Positions 1-7,972 of a stretch of 64,000 bases of DNA are shown piece by piece. The DNA lies in contig NZ_SWLG01000005.1 of assembly GCF_005747095.1 (NCBI RefSeq), forward strand, positions 248,001 to 312,000. The letters run 5' to 3'. Every line of letters begins with the position of its first letter. Within the stretch, counting starts at the first letter, position 1. A program made the translations under genes and the position numbers. A model generated the notes under the pieces. It worked only from the letters and a program-made list of their open reading frames with translations. It did no database searches and was not told the origin of the DNA. The DNA comes from Exobacillus caeni (GTDB lineage Bacteria > Bacillota > Bacilli > Bacillales > Guptibacillaceae).

Positions 1-12
1 CAACACAAAAAA

Positions 13-819
13 TTATTTTAGTCCAGCTGGCTGTTTTATTGTATTCATGCTCCATTTCCCTATATCTGAAAAACCAAGCCGTTTATAAATCTTTCCAGCT
101 TCTGGATTGTCATAGAAAAGGCACAGTACCTTTCCTTCTCCCAATACTTCCCTGCATAAACGAGTCATGCATTTTGTAGCGAGCCCTTTTTTCCGGTAGT
201 TATCAAGTGTTCCTACAGCAACGACCATCGCTGAAATGGTATTTTCTGCAGTGGTAGATGCCCCGGAAACAATTTCATGATTGTCTTCAATAAAAAAAGT
301 GCGGGCTGCATTCTTTGACATCACCTGGTACAGGCTTTCCCTGGCATTTTCTGCAGAATTATTAAAGATTTTTTTCCTGAACGAGAGTATGCGATCGATA
401 TCCTCGAGTGATGCTTTTTTCACATCATCGGCCTCCATACCATCAAGCTGATGAACATCCCTGCACTCCGAAAAATAGGTTTCGCGCTTTTCTTCTATCC
501 AATCGCCAACATACCTGTCAAAACGGTCGACAATTTCCGTTTTCCCTGAGATCATTCGAATAGTTGAATCTCTTTTCATAATTTCAGCAAAGCCTTTGGC
601 ATCAAACTCTCCTGTACCATAAGGAATATAATTTTGATAAAACCTCAATAACACACCTCGAAGCTCATTATTAACATCAAAGTCTCCCCATATCTGTTGG
701 AACTCAGTATCATAGCCAAACGCTTCAATATCACCGATGATAAAAAGATTGATCGAAGGTTCTTGCTTTAAAAAGCGAATACACCGTTCATGGTCTTTTT
801 CGGTCAGTTGACGAATCAC
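13..819 (-). CDS. GNAT family N-acetyltransferase
   Basis: A 268-residue protein with a C-terminal GNAT fold. The acetyl-CoA-binding part is visible around residues 195-250: a hydrophobic beta strand (AMVVAVGTLDNYRKKGLA), then CLFYDNPEAGKIYKRLGF, the usual Y-x-x-x-GF ending. The N-terminal half (about 1-130) probably gives substrate specificity and I do not recognise it. The length suits the two-lobe GNAT proteins common in Bacillus. It is a single gene facing the window edge, with SD-like GAGAGGGAGA upstream. The substrate cannot be inferred from sequence. Confidence 0.85.
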   Translation of the reverse strand: MIRQLTEKDHERCIRFLKQEPSINLFIIGDIEAFGYDTEFQQIWGDFDVNNELRGVLLRFYQNYIPYGTGEFDAKGFAEIMKRDSTIRMISGKTEIVDRFDRYVGDWIEEKRETYFSECRDVHQLDGMEADDVKKASLEDIDRILSFRKKIFNNSAENARESLYQVMSKNAARTFFIEDNHEIVSGASTTAENTISAMVVAVGTLDNYRKKGLATKCMTRLCREVLGEGKVLCLFYDNPEAGKIYKRLGFSDIGKWSMNTIKQPAGLK

Positions 820-995
820 ATTCTCTCTCCCTCTCCTGTTGTTGGTAAATTGATACTATTTTACCACCAGGAGACGCCGTGTCAATATATTTTTCAACCT
901 TTAAAATGATATAGAACACACTATTCCTTTTATGACCTATATTTTTCGGGTAAAGCATTTATATAGTGACTACTAAAAAAAGGAGTTATGTTCAT

Positions 996-1187
996 ATGGG
1001 ATTAGCAGGCTTTAGAACAAAGTTGAATAAGATTACAAGGGATTGGACCGAGCTTGTTCATATTTATGAGCAAATGGATGAACGCGAAAAAACGTTTGTC
1101 CATGAAAACTATCCGTTTATGTTAGGCGTACATGAAATGAAAAACAGGTTATCTGAGTGGAACAATCAAGTTTCAAAAGATGAATGA
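996..1187 (+). CDS. Small hypothetical protein (63 aa)
   Basis: The start at 996 is chosen because AGGAG (981-985) precedes this ATG by 10 nt; an in-frame GTG at 966 has no SD. The product is a soluble, charged, helical protein (MGLAGFRTKLNKITRDW...). I do not recognise the family. It is monocistronic and followed at once by a Rho-independent terminator, which supports a genuine gene. Confidence 0.6.
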   Translation: MGLAGFRTKLNKITRDWTELVHIYEQMDEREKTFVHENYPFMLGVHEMKNRLSEWNNQVSKDE

Positions 1188-1188
1188 G

Positions 1189-1213
1189 GAAGCACAAAAT
1201 GTGCTTCTTTTTT
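1189..1213 (+). terminator. Rho-independent terminator of the 63-aa gene
   Basis: Stem gaagcac/gtgcttc with a 5-nt loop, followed by six T residues. Confidence 0.8.
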
Positions 1214-1269
1214 ATATCCCCCCAAAAGTCTTGCCAGCGTTTTTTTAAAGAAGGTAACGCTCACATTAC

Positions 1270-1983
1270 TTATAAAAATTGGTAATACGCCCAGGGCAAT
1301 GCTATACCGCTTGTGAAAATAGCCAAAAAGGATAATAATGAAACTTTACTGGTAGCAGGCCAGATCATATCCTTTAAAGCAGTCGCTAAAATCATTCCAA
1401 AAGAGATGCCTCCTAATAATGCAAACAAACCTATGATATTTCCGGAGATCGTCCCTGTTGAAAAACCGATGAATGTTCCCAATCCCACCACTGCAGCTAG
1501 AATAAGACCCGCCAGGAACGCCTTCCGGTTGTTATTCATCAGAAGGTTCATAACAAACCCTTCCGGAAGATGATGAAACAGCACCATCAAAAGCAAAGCA
1601 CCTGCCAATCCTGCGTTTGCTCCGATCTGTGCTCCTATCGCCAATCCCATCGGAAAATTATGGGCTGCAAGAGCAAGAATATAAAGAAACACCGGGGAAA
1701 CATGTGAACTTCCTTCCCTCTTCCTTTCATTGGTATGGCGATGGAACAGAAAATAGCCTGCTGCACCAGCGATTAAACCTCCCTTAACCATTAAAGGATT
1801 CGCTGAATGGATCAGATGGGGCAAGAACCCAAAAAGGATTAAACCGATCAAAAAGCACCCGCAGAACAAGTTTGCCCTGTGGATTGAAATAGGCAAGTTG
1901 CCTTTTAATATCGTTCCTAACAAATAACCTAACCAACCGGCAAGCGTTATCACTGCCGCAAGAGGCAACCCTGTAGACAACAT
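1270..1983 (-). CDS. ZIP family divalent metal transporter
   Basis: Polytopic membrane protein of about 237 residues with ZIP-family signatures: an HNFPMG motif in one helix and HHLPEG in the next, which supply the metal-binding histidines of the transport path. Seven to eight hydrophobic segments are visible. A short cytoplasmic loop (HRHTNERKR) sits before the HNFPMG helix. The start at 1983 is preferred because a G-rich SD (1986-1993) lies just upstream; upstream in-frame ATGs at 2004 and 1995 lack one. The substrate is probably Zn(II), Fe(II) or Mn(II) by family. Confidence 0.85.
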   Translation of the reverse strand: MLSTGLPLAAVITLAGWLGYLLGTILKGNLPISIHRANLFCGCFLIGLILFGFLPHLIHSANPLMVKGGLIAGAAGYFLFHRHTNERKREGSSHVSPVFLYILALAAHNFPMGLAIGAQIGANAGLAGALLLMVLFHHLPEGFVMNLLMNNNRKAFLAGLILAAVVGLGTFIGFSTGTISGNIIGLFALLGGISFGMILATALKDMIWPATSKVSLLSFLAIFTSGIALPWAYYQFL

Positions 1984-2055
1984 AATCCCCCCCATCCTGT
2001 CCATACATCATTTTTATTAGGAAATAGCGGGGATAGAACAAGGAAAGAATAACTA

Positions 2056-2508
2056 TCAGCCATCTATATCATCAAGATAACGTTCAAGGAGTCCGGTAGT
2101 TAATAAAGGGCATGCAATCTGTGAGCAGTCTACTTTTGTGAGCAAATTCATTTGCATGGTTCGATAATCAGATAACAACCTGGACATAACATTTATACCT
2201 TTCTGCGTGATATGCCAGCTTTCACCCACTTTATAAACCTCTCCCCTTTTTTCCATCTTTTTCAGAGCTCTTTGAATGGCCATGTGATCAAATTTTAGAA
2301 GCTTCTCCATGGAATTCGTGTCAATTCCATCAATTATGTTTGATTTTGAACTGCCGATCACCTGTTTTTCAGTAAAATCAAACAAAACCCATAAAATAAG
2401 ATGTTGCTCTATCTGGCTTCTCTTTCTATTCTTCATAAATAATATACGAAATAACAGAATTGCCGCAACGGCGAGCATTCCTGCCAGTAACGCTAACCAA
2501 TTGATCAT
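2056..2508 (-). CDS. Membrane-anchored winged-helix protein
   Basis: About 150 residues. One N-terminal transmembrane helix (residues 3-24) is followed by a basic stretch (KNRKRSQ). The rest looks like a winged-helix/MarR-type fold: FDHMAIQRALKKMEKRGEVYKVGESWHITQKG has the recognition-helix plus wing pattern. A membrane-tethered DNA-binding-like domain is uncommon. I do not recognise a specific family and have no target. SD GGCGGGAT precedes the ATG at 2508. Confidence 0.65.
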   Translation of the reverse strand: MINWLALLAGMLAVAAILLFRILFMKNRKRSQIEQHLILWVLFDFTEKQVIGSSKSNIIDGIDTNSMEKLLKFDHMAIQRALKKMEKRGEVYKVGESWHITQKGINVMSRLLSDYRTMQMNLLTKVDCSQIACPLLTTGLLERYLDDIDG

Positions 2509-2579
2509 CACATATCCCGCCTCTGCTTTTTTATAGACTATGAAAGCCTATAGAAAAGTTTCAAAGGTTTGATTAACCG

Positions 2580-2608
2580 GCATGTTTTTTTTATAACTGG
2601 CATAAAAA
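2580..2608 (+). promoter_or_regulatory. Candidate sigma-E promoter of the cotJ operon
   Basis: GCATGTT (-35, 2580-2586), a 14-bp spacer, then CATAAAAA (-10, 2601-2608). This fits the sigma-E pattern KMATATT-N14-CATACAAT, and cotJ is sigma-E dependent in B. subtilis. It lies about 50 bp before the cotJA start. Confidence 0.65.
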
Positions 2609-2660
2609 CATAGTGGCGGGATTTTTTGTTTTCGTTTTTATTTATAAGGAGGTTTTTCGA

Positions 2661-2894
2661 ATGTCTTCAAACATGAAATATTGGCATCCTTATATCAGTC
2701 CGTTCGATCCATGCCCTCCTGTTCGTGTCAAGAGGTATAACACACCTCCAAACCTTTATATGGGTTTTCAGCCTTATGGACTGGAACAGTTCTCTCCAAG
2801 GGAAGCGCTTCACAGAGGAACGTTATGGCCTGCTTTGTTCAGCCCGTATGAGAGTCCTGTTGAAGCGAATATGAAAAAGGGGATGAGAGAATGA
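2661..2894 (+). CDS. cotJA: Spore coat-associated protein CotJA
   Basis: A 77-residue, Pro/Tyr-rich CotJA-type protein (SPFDPCPPVRVKRYNTPPNLYMGFQP). First gene of cotJABC, made in the mother cell and laid down with the coat. The start at 2661 is set by AAGGAGG at 2646-2652; an upstream in-frame start is unsupported. Its stop overlaps the start of cotJB by 4 bp, a sign of translational coupling. Confidence 0.93.
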   Translation: MSSNMKYWHPYISPFDPCPPVRVKRYNTPPNLYMGFQPYGLEQFSPREALHRGTLWPALFSPYESPVEANMKKGMRE

Positions 2895-3157
2895 GCCACA
2901 AACAATTGCCACCAGAGTTTTATCAGCTCATGGAAGATCTTCAGGCGGTTGACTTTGTGCTTGTGGAACTCACCCTGTATCTCGATACACACCCAAACGA
3001 TATGGATGCTATTAAACAGTTCAATGAATTTGCGAAAAAAAGAAAGCGGCTAAAAAAGCAGATCGAGCAAATTTATGGCCCTCTACAGCAATTCGGTAAC
3101 AGTTATGTAGGGTATCCCTGGAACTGGGATGATACTCCCTGGCCGTGGCAGATCTAA
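2891..3157 (+). CDS. cotJB: Spore coat protein CotJB
   Basis: An 88-residue CotJB family protein with the helical core LPPEFYQLMEDLQAVDFVL and an aromatic tail (YPWNWDDTPWPWQI). Second gene of the cotJ operon, overlapping cotJA by 4 bp. In B. subtilis CotJA and CotJC interact in the coat; the molecular role of CotJB is not established. Confidence 0.93.
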   Translation: MSHKQLPPEFYQLMEDLQAVDFVLVELTLYLDTHPNDMDAIKQFNEFAKKRKRLKKQIEQIYGPLQQFGNSYVGYPWNWDDTPWPWQI

Positions 3158-3198
3158 ACAATTGAAAGAAACGATATCTAATAGGGAGGCGTCATCCC

Positions 3199-3768
3199 AT
3201 GTGGTATTATGAAAAAAAGCTGCAGTATCCCGTTAAAGTGAGCACATGTAATCCTACGCTCGCCAAGTTTTTGATCGAGCAATATGGCGGTGCGGATGGA
3301 GAACTCGCGGCAGCCCTTCGCTACTTAAACCAGCGTTATACAATTCCCGATAGAGTAATCGGATTGTTAACAGATATCGGAACAGAAGAATTCGCCCATC
3401 TTGAAATGATCGCTACGATGGTTTATAAGCTTACAAAGGATGCAACTGCCGAACAGATGAAAGCTGCCGGCCTTGGAGGCCACTATGCAAATCACGATAA
3501 AGCACTCTTTTATCACAATGCAGCCGGTTCACCCTGGACGGCAACTTATATTCAAGCAAAAGGCGATCCGATCGCGGACTTGTATGAAGATATCGCAGCT
3601 GAGGAAAAAGCGAGAGCAACGTATCAATGGATTATCAATATGTCAGATGATCCAGATTTAAACGACGGATTAAAATTCTTGCGCGAAAGAGAAGTTGTTC
3701 ATTCCCAGCGTTTCCGTGAAGCGGTTGAGATCTTAAAAGAAGAACAGGGCAAAAAGAAGTTTTTCTAG
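3199..3768 (+). CDS. cotJC: Spore coat manganese-catalase-like protein CotJC
   Basis: A 189-residue manganese catalase family protein, full length for CotJC. The four-helix-bundle metal ligands are visible: E in DGELAAALRYL, E/H in GTEEFAHLEMIATM, E in YEDIAAEEKARATY, and E/H in REREVVHSQRF. Third gene of cotJABC, 41 bp after cotJB with SD AGGGAGG. Role: coat-associated, probably peroxide detoxification. Confidence 0.95.
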   Translation: MWYYEKKLQYPVKVSTCNPTLAKFLIEQYGGADGELAAALRYLNQRYTIPDRVIGLLTDIGTEEFAHLEMIATMVYKLTKDATAEQMKAAGLGGHYANHDKALFYHNAAGSPWTATYIQAKGDPIADLYEDIAAEEKARATYQWIINMSDDPDLNDGLKFLREREVVHSQRFREAVEILKEEQGKKKFF

Positions 3769-3774
3769 ATCATA

Positions 3775-3813
3775 AAAAGGGACTTTCTCAATAAAAATGA
3801 GAGAGTCCTTTTT
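3775..3813. terminator. Bidirectional terminator between cotJC and the TVP38 gene
   Basis: Stem of about 11 bp (GGACTTTCTC / GAGAGAGTCC) flanked by A-tract and T-tract, so it can serve both converging genes. Confidence 0.85.
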
Positions 3814-4421
3814 CACATCATCTTTTGATGCTTCTGGTTTAATTTAACCTCAAGGTACTTGCCTCCTCCCCATAGAACGAGGATAGCAAGTCCAATAAGC
3901 ACAAGTTCAATCGGCTTTTGAATTAAAGATAGAAAGTCATGGCCAATAAAGGAAACGATCGCGATCATAACCATTTTCCCAAGCACAACGGCAAGTATGA
4001 AGCTTTTTACACTCATTCTGGATAAGCCTGCGACTACATTTATAAAAGCGGAGGGTGTAAAAGGAAAACACAACAGTAAAAATACCATTCCAAAGCCATG
4101 CCGTTCCACCCAGTTCAAGCTTTTCTGGATTTTTTCATGCCTGGCAATGAATTTCATTAATCTTTGCTGGGCCAGACGCCTGACAACAAGGAAAACAAGT
4201 AGAGCACCCAGGGTTGCACCGATCCACGAGAATAAAAAGCCGAGCCAGAATCCGTAAGCTGCCGCATTGCCTGCGACAAACAAAAACAACGGTAGAATAG
4301 GCAAAAGTGCTTCAAGCATTGGGAGAAAGATACCAGGGAGCGGCCCTAAAGCACGATATTGCTCCAGCAAGTCCAATATATTTTCCTTTGTAAGAATTTC
4401 CTTTATTATTTCTAAGTCCAT
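3813..4421 (-). CDS. TVP38/TMEM64 (DedA-like) membrane protein
   Basis: A 202-residue polytopic protein of the SNARE-associated/TVP38/TMEM64 superfamily. Diagnostic segments: LEALLPILPLFLFVAGNAAAYG, GATLGALLVFLVVRRLAQQ and FPFTPSAFINVVAGLSRMS. About five membrane segments with the family's re-entrant Pro-rich motif. DedA-related proteins are tied to lipid scrambling or undecaprenyl-phosphate recycling; the exact role of this member is unknown. It converges with cotJC at a shared terminator. Confidence 0.85.
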   Translation of the reverse strand: MDLEIIKEILTKENILDLLEQYRALGPLPGIFLPMLEALLPILPLFLFVAGNAAAYGFWLGFLFSWIGATLGALLVFLVVRRLAQQRLMKFIARHEKIQKSLNWVERHGFGMVFLLLCFPFTPSAFINVVAGLSRMSVKSFILAVVLGKMVMIAIVSFIGHDFLSLIQKPIELVLIGLAILVLWGGGKYLEVKLNQKHQKMM

Positions 4422-4582
4422 AAAATCATTCCCTGCCTCGTCGCTCCTTATTTCCCCTTTACTTTCATTTTACCCTACAATCTATAATATTTAAGCATTT
4501 AATGGAAAAGACTTTTGTTTGTTTGACAGATTAAAGAAATTTTTAACAATAAGAAAACAGGGCGCTTTCACACCCTGTTCCC

Positions 4583-5038
4583 TTATTTCATCAAAGCATT
4601 ATACACTTCTTCATCAAGTTCCTTTGCTTTTTCTGGATTATACGTTTTTTCATATTCTGGTTCCTGCGTGATTTTTGCCCCCCAGAACATGCTCTCAAAC
4701 ACTTGCTCTACTTCCACTTCGATCTTTGCAAGCTTTAATGAAACACCTTCCATCGGTGACTCCAGGATCGAAGCATTTCCCTGTATCGAATATACCGTTT
4801 CAAGTCCAATCAGGTTCAAAACCACACCAGGATTTGCTTTAATATTTTCAATGATCCGTGAGTTCGTTGTAACTGAAAACCTTATTTTTTTCTCGTTTAA
4901 ACTTTTCACCCAGGATATGGCATTCACATTTGGTACTGCAACATCATGGCCCACTGTGGCTATTAGTACCAGCTTTTCCCCTTCTAAATAAGAAGAAAGC
5001 TCATCAGTTAATGCTGTAATTTGTTCTTTTTTAGCCAA
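4583..5038 (-). CDS. Pyridoxamine 5'-phosphate oxidase-like FMN-binding protein
   Basis: A 151-residue split-barrel protein: LVLIATVGHDVAVPNVNAISWV, then RFSVTTNSRIIENIKANPGVVLNLI, matching the PNPOx-like fold. Too short and divergent to be true PdxH. Probably a flavin- or F420-type oxidoreductase or heme/FMN-binding protein of unknown substrate. Single gene. Confidence 0.75.
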   Translation of the reverse strand: MAKKEQITALTDELSSYLEGEKLVLIATVGHDVAVPNVNAISWVKSLNEKKIRFSVTTNSRIIENIKANPGVVLNLIGLETVYSIQGNASILESPMEGVSLKLAKIEVEVEQVFESMFWGAKITQEPEYEKTYNPEKAKELDEEVYNALMK

Positions 5039-5191
5039 TACGATCCTTCCTTTCCAATCATCCTTACTAAATGGTATTGCTATGTATGCAAAAACGTTAT
5101 TTACAGACTATCACGAAATATAGTTTTAAATAAACTATCTGCACTCCGCTGGCTTTTTAAAAAGCCTTTTTATAGCATGGGTTTTGTACAC

Positions 5192-5322
5192 AAAAAAAAT
5201 CCGCACTCTGGTTTGGAGTGCGGCAAAGGGGGAAAATCACTTTAAACTTTAGGGGGGTTTAGTAGAGGTATTCCCCATATTGGAAGGTTGAAACCTAAAA
5301 ATGAAAATTTTTCCTAAAAAGT
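5192..5322 (-). ncRNA. Candidate small RNA resembling RoxS/RsaE
   Basis: On the minus strand a C-run (CCCCCC), then AAAGTGATTTTCCCCCTTTG, then a perfect 8-bp terminator stem (CCGCACTC/GAGTGCGG) and eight T residues. C-rich motifs of the CCCCTTTG kind next to a 3' terminator are typical of RsaE/RoxS, the conserved Bacillales redox sRNA, though I match it from memory of the motif only. A possible sigma-A promoter (TTGATA-17-TAAATA) at 5329-5357 would give an RNA of about 130 nt. No ORF with an SD lies within it. Confidence 0.5.
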
Positions 5323-5328
5323 TTTTGC

Positions 5329-5357
5329 TATTTAATATTTTTGTTTCCAACTATCAA
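5329..5357 (-). promoter_or_regulatory. Possible promoter of the candidate sRNA
   Basis: On the minus strand TTGATA, a 17-bp spacer, TAAATA. The -35 is good and the -10 weak. It faces away from the gene at 5409. Confidence 0.35.
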
Positions 5358-5408
5358 TAAAAAAGGTATGATAGGAAAAATCACTAATTTGAAGGAGACT
5401 ATACCAGT

Positions 5409-5771
5409 ATGAAGCATGGCGTCCTCTGGTTTCTTATTGTATCTCTGGTATTCTCATTTTTAATATTTGATTCTGTTTTACTCGATGACAAAAGCGACTA
5501 TCACCAGGATTCATCATACACCCTTTCAGATAATTTATTGGTGCATCCAGCTTCTCTTTCAAATCCTTTATTTAGAGCTGGCATCAAAGAAAAGTTCTTA
5601 TATATTGTTTTTATCTTTCCATTGGTAGTTAAGACGTTGTTGAAAAACTCACCGGATATATCACGAAGTTCTAACTGTTCTTATTTATATTTAAAAATAA
5701 GAGCAACACACCTTCGTCCGCTTAAATTTAAAAGTACTTTTTGGAATTCTCCTTTAACGCACCCATATTAA
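5409..5771 (+). CDS. Hypothetical membrane protein
   Basis: A 120-residue ORF with an SD (AAGGAG, 5392-5397) 11 nt before the ATG. The N-terminal hydrophobic segment (residues 5-25) looks like a signal anchor, and a second hydrophobic stretch lies near 64-78. The C-terminal third (SRSSNCSYLYLKIRATHLRP) is less protein-like, so the reading frame may be decayed at its end. I do not recognise the family. It ends just before a small membrane gene. Confidence 0.45.
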   Translation: MKHGVLWFLIVSLVFSFLIFDSVLLDDKSDYHQDSSYTLSDNLLVHPASLSNPLFRAGIKEKFLYIVFIFPLVVKTLLKNSPDISRSSNCSYLYLKIRATHLRPLKFKSTFWNSPLTHPY

Positions 5772-5791
5772 AATTTAAAGGAGAAGGAAAA

Positions 5792-5935
5792 ATGGGAAAT
5801 CAAACCGAAAAAGACCCTCTTAAAAAGTACGGAAGCGGAAAAGGTGCACTAGGCGGATTATTCCTGGGAATCTTTTTGATGGCCGCTGTATTCATAATCG
5901 TTCATTATGTGTTTAAACTCCCTATCTTTTCTTAA
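5792..5935 (+). CDS. Small single-pass membrane protein (47 aa)
   Basis: The start at 5792 follows AAAGGAGAAGG. The sequence begins MGNQTEKDPLKKYGSGKGALGG, a Gly/Lys-rich cytoplasmic head, then one transmembrane helix (LFLGIFLMAAVFIIVHYVF). It lies directly upstream of uppP in the same direction, possibly in the same transcript. Unknown family. Confidence 0.6.
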   Translation: MGNQTEKDPLKKYGSGKGALGGLFLGIFLMAAVFIIVHYVFKLPIFS

Positions 5936-6008
5936 AAATCCCAATCAGGTTCTAAGATTGTCCTAAAAAAATAAATATACATTAAACAGGAATAAAGGGA
6001 GTATGGTT

Positions 6009-6791
6009 ATGGATTGGATTCAAGCAATGATTTTGGGGATCATTCAGGGCCTTACAGAGTTTTTGCCGATTAGCAGTACCGGCCACCTCTACCTTGGAAG
6101 AAACCTTTTCGGGCTCAATGAAGCCGGTTTATTTCTAGACACGATGCTACACCTTGGCACATTAATCGCTGTTTGCCTCATTTACCGTGAAGAAATTGTT
6201 ACTGTCATCAAGAATCCATTTGGGCATCTCAGTCTGGTTGTGATCGCAGGAACATTGCCGACAGTTGTAATCGCTTTGTTATTTGAAGATTTTTTTGAAA
6301 AGCTTTCAGAAACCGGGGCTACCCTGGGATGGGAGTTCCTAGTGACCGGTGCAATCCTATGGTTTGCTGACAGCGTGAAAAACCTTGGAAATAAAAAGCT
6401 GGATGATATTACTTTTACCGACGCCCTGTTGATCGGGACCTTTCAGGGAGCAGCGATTTTGCCTGCAATCTCACGTTCTGGAATCACTATTGCTGCTGCT
6501 TTATTCCGTGGCATTGATAAAAGTACAGCTGCTTACTTTTCGTTTTTCTTGTCGATTCCGGCAATTGCAGGTGCAATCTTTTTTCAAAGCACAAAACTAG
6601 TAAGCGGAACGATCGAATCTGTTTCAGTAGAAATGCTTATAATCGCAACACTCGCTTCAGGTATCTGTGGTTACATTGCGGTTAAGTGGATGATTTCCAT
6701 TTTAAAAAGAGGCAGTTTAAAAATATTTTCTTATTATGTCTGGGCAGTTGGAGTGGTTATCTTGCTTGGACAGTTCACCGGCCGTTTTTAA
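6009..6791 (+). CDS. uppP: Undecaprenyl-diphosphatase UppP/BacA
   Basis: Integral membrane phosphatase that recycles undecaprenyl pyrophosphate to the monophosphate carrier for wall synthesis and gives bacitracin tolerance. Family motifs are visible: GIIQGLTEFLPISSTGHLYL near the N-terminus with the conserved E and S residues, and GTFQGAAILPAISRSGITIAA in the middle (PGISRSG-type). About 260 residues is full length. The start at 6009 is preferred because AAAGGGA ends at 6000, 8 nt before it; the ATG at 6003 is too close. A terminator follows. Confidence 0.95.
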   Translation: MDWIQAMILGIIQGLTEFLPISSTGHLYLGRNLFGLNEAGLFLDTMLHLGTLIAVCLIYREEIVTVIKNPFGHLSLVVIAGTLPTVVIALLFEDFFEKLSETGATLGWEFLVTGAILWFADSVKNLGNKKLDDITFTDALLIGTFQGAAILPAISRSGITIAAALFRGIDKSTAAYFSFFLSIPAIAGAIFFQSTKLVSGTIESVSVEMLIIATLASGICGYIAVKWMISILKRGSLKIFSYYVWAVGVVILLGQFTGRF

Positions 6792-6863
6792 TTAATGGAA
6801 AATCGATGAACGGCGATCTCTCATAAGGAAGACGGTAAAGCTTGTTGCGCTATACGATAAACA

Positions 6864-6894
6864 AAAAAAGAAGGCATCAGTTGCCTTCTTTTTC
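6864..6894 (+). terminator. Terminator downstream of uppP
   Basis: Stem AAGAAGGCA/TGCCTTCTT with a 5-nt loop and T-tract. The A-tract on the other side also allows minus-strand termination of the converging gene. Confidence 0.85.
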
Positions 6895-6935
6895 ATATGA
6901 AATATTAAGTGTTTCTTTGTAATTTCGAGAAAGTA

Positions 6936-7475
6936 TTACTTTACTTCTACCGGAATGCTGTAATGCCAGGTCTCCAGTTCATCTCCAAGGCCTAAGAACA
7001 CATCGACCTCTATTTGGTATTCCCCTTTTCCTAAGCTGTCCGTTTCCTTTACTGGAGCTTCAAACACATCATCTTTCTCAACCGGCTTGTTCACTTCTTT
7101 TCCTCCGGATGGATAATATTCAAGTGTTTTGTTTGACTTTGATTCAATGATCTTTACATCATACATTTCCTCAGAATAAGTGAACTGTGCAGGATTTTCT
7201 CCTGTATAATTAGCTTTTGCCTGGATATTCACTTTATTTTCTTCCGTCAAATGTACTTCTAATAAAACGTTATATGGCCCCGAATGCTGCGATTCAGCAG
7301 TAGATACTACTTTAGGATTATTTGGAGTTAAAATGTACTCACTAGTACTCATCGTTCCACCACTGGTAAATATCCCGATCGCTCCAGCAATTACAATAAA
7401 AACAAAAACCCCGATTACAATATTGTTTTGTGTGAAAATTTTCTTCAAAATCGTCATCCTTCCATTGTTCTTCAA
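6936..7475 (-). CDS. Membrane-anchored hypothetical protein with Ig-like C-terminal domain
   Basis: About 179 residues: a short basic N-terminus, one transmembrane segment (NIVIGVFVFIVIAGAIGIF), then an extracellular beta-rich region with alternating hydrophobic strands (YNVLLEVHLTEENKVNIQAKANYTGENPAQFTY) ending HYSIPVEVK. The layout recalls Ig-like or BsuPI-like beta-sandwich domains, but I cannot assign it firmly. A TTG start at 7475 with AGGAAAGA upstream is used; an ATG at 7457 is the alternative. Confidence 0.6.
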   Translation of the reverse strand: MKNNGRMTILKKIFTQNNIVIGVFVFIVIAGAIGIFTSGGTMSTSEYILTPNNPKVVSTAESQHSGPYNVLLEVHLTEENKVNIQAKANYTGENPAQFTYSEEMYDVKIIESKSNKTLEYYPSGGKEVNKPVEKDDVFEAPVKETDSLGKGEYQIEVDVFLGLGDELETWHYSIPVEVK

Positions 7476-7554
7476 TCTTTCCTATTATATCATCAGAATG
7501 AAGAACAAAGAAGGACATTAGGTGACAGGAAACCTTTAAAAAAGGAGAACTTTT

Positions 7555-7650
7555 ATGGACTACGTGTTCCAGCTATTGACCGGAATTGGTTTTGTTTTCA
7601 TTTTTCTCGTTGGCATCTACTTAATCGATGTGATTAAAAGAAGAAAATAA
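7555..7650 (+). CDS. 31-aa single-pass membrane peptide
   Basis: ATG at 7555 behind a strong SD (AAAAAAGGAG, ending 7547). The peptide is MDYVFQLLTGIGFVFIFLVG, then IYLIDVIKRRK: one transmembrane helix with a basic cytoplasmic end (positive-inside). Length and SD suggest a genuine small protein; function unknown. It ends 3 bp from the end of the converging gene at 7653. Confidence 0.5.
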   Translation: MDYVFQLLTGIGFVFIFLVGIYLIDVIKRRK

Positions 7651-7652
7651 AC

Positions 7653-7874
7653 TCAGGCTTCCGGGCCAGCTATGTACCTAAGCCCGGGCAGAGGGTCCAG
7701 TACCGTTGCATCCGGAACTTTTTTTACCACATCATTCGGCGTCTCATCGAGCAACTCCACAATCTCCTCTTGATTCGGATCCATTCCCTGAGTATGCAAG
7801 AAATCCATAATTTCTTGCACGGTTGCGCCGGTTTCTCCGATATTTCTTAAATATGCTAATATTTCTTCTTTCAT
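7653..7874 (-). CDS. Small hypothetical protein with helical N-terminal domain (73 aa)
   Basis: The start at 7874 (MKEEILAYLRNIGETGATVQ) follows GGGGTGAG; the longer in-frame ORF to 7976 lacks an SD. The sequence predicts a winged-helix-like core (EEILAYLRNIGETGATVQEIMDFLHTQGMD) that could bind nucleic acid, followed by VVKKVPDATVLDPLPGLRYIAG. I do not recognise the family. It lies directly after the creatininase remnant on the same strand. Confidence 0.55.
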   Translation of the reverse strand: MKEEILAYLRNIGETGATVQEIMDFLHTQGMDPNQEEIVELLDETPNDVVKKVPDATVLDPLPGLRYIAGPEA

Positions 7875-7972
7875 TTTACTCACCCCAAAAGTTTTATTTT
7901 CTATCCCTTTCCCTTTTTCATTTGAATTTAATCTGTCAAGCATAAAAAAGCATGGTCGGATTACCATACTCC

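Larger units (their letters stand above)
5039..5408. other. 370-bp intergenic region carrying a candidate sRNA on the minus strand
   Basis: No protein gene is supported here. It holds a strong minus-strand terminator (5192-5223) with no minus-strand protein gene in front of it, plus a candidate promoter at 5329-5357. See the separate ncRNA entry. The plus strand supplies the SD of the next gene. Confidence 0.6.
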
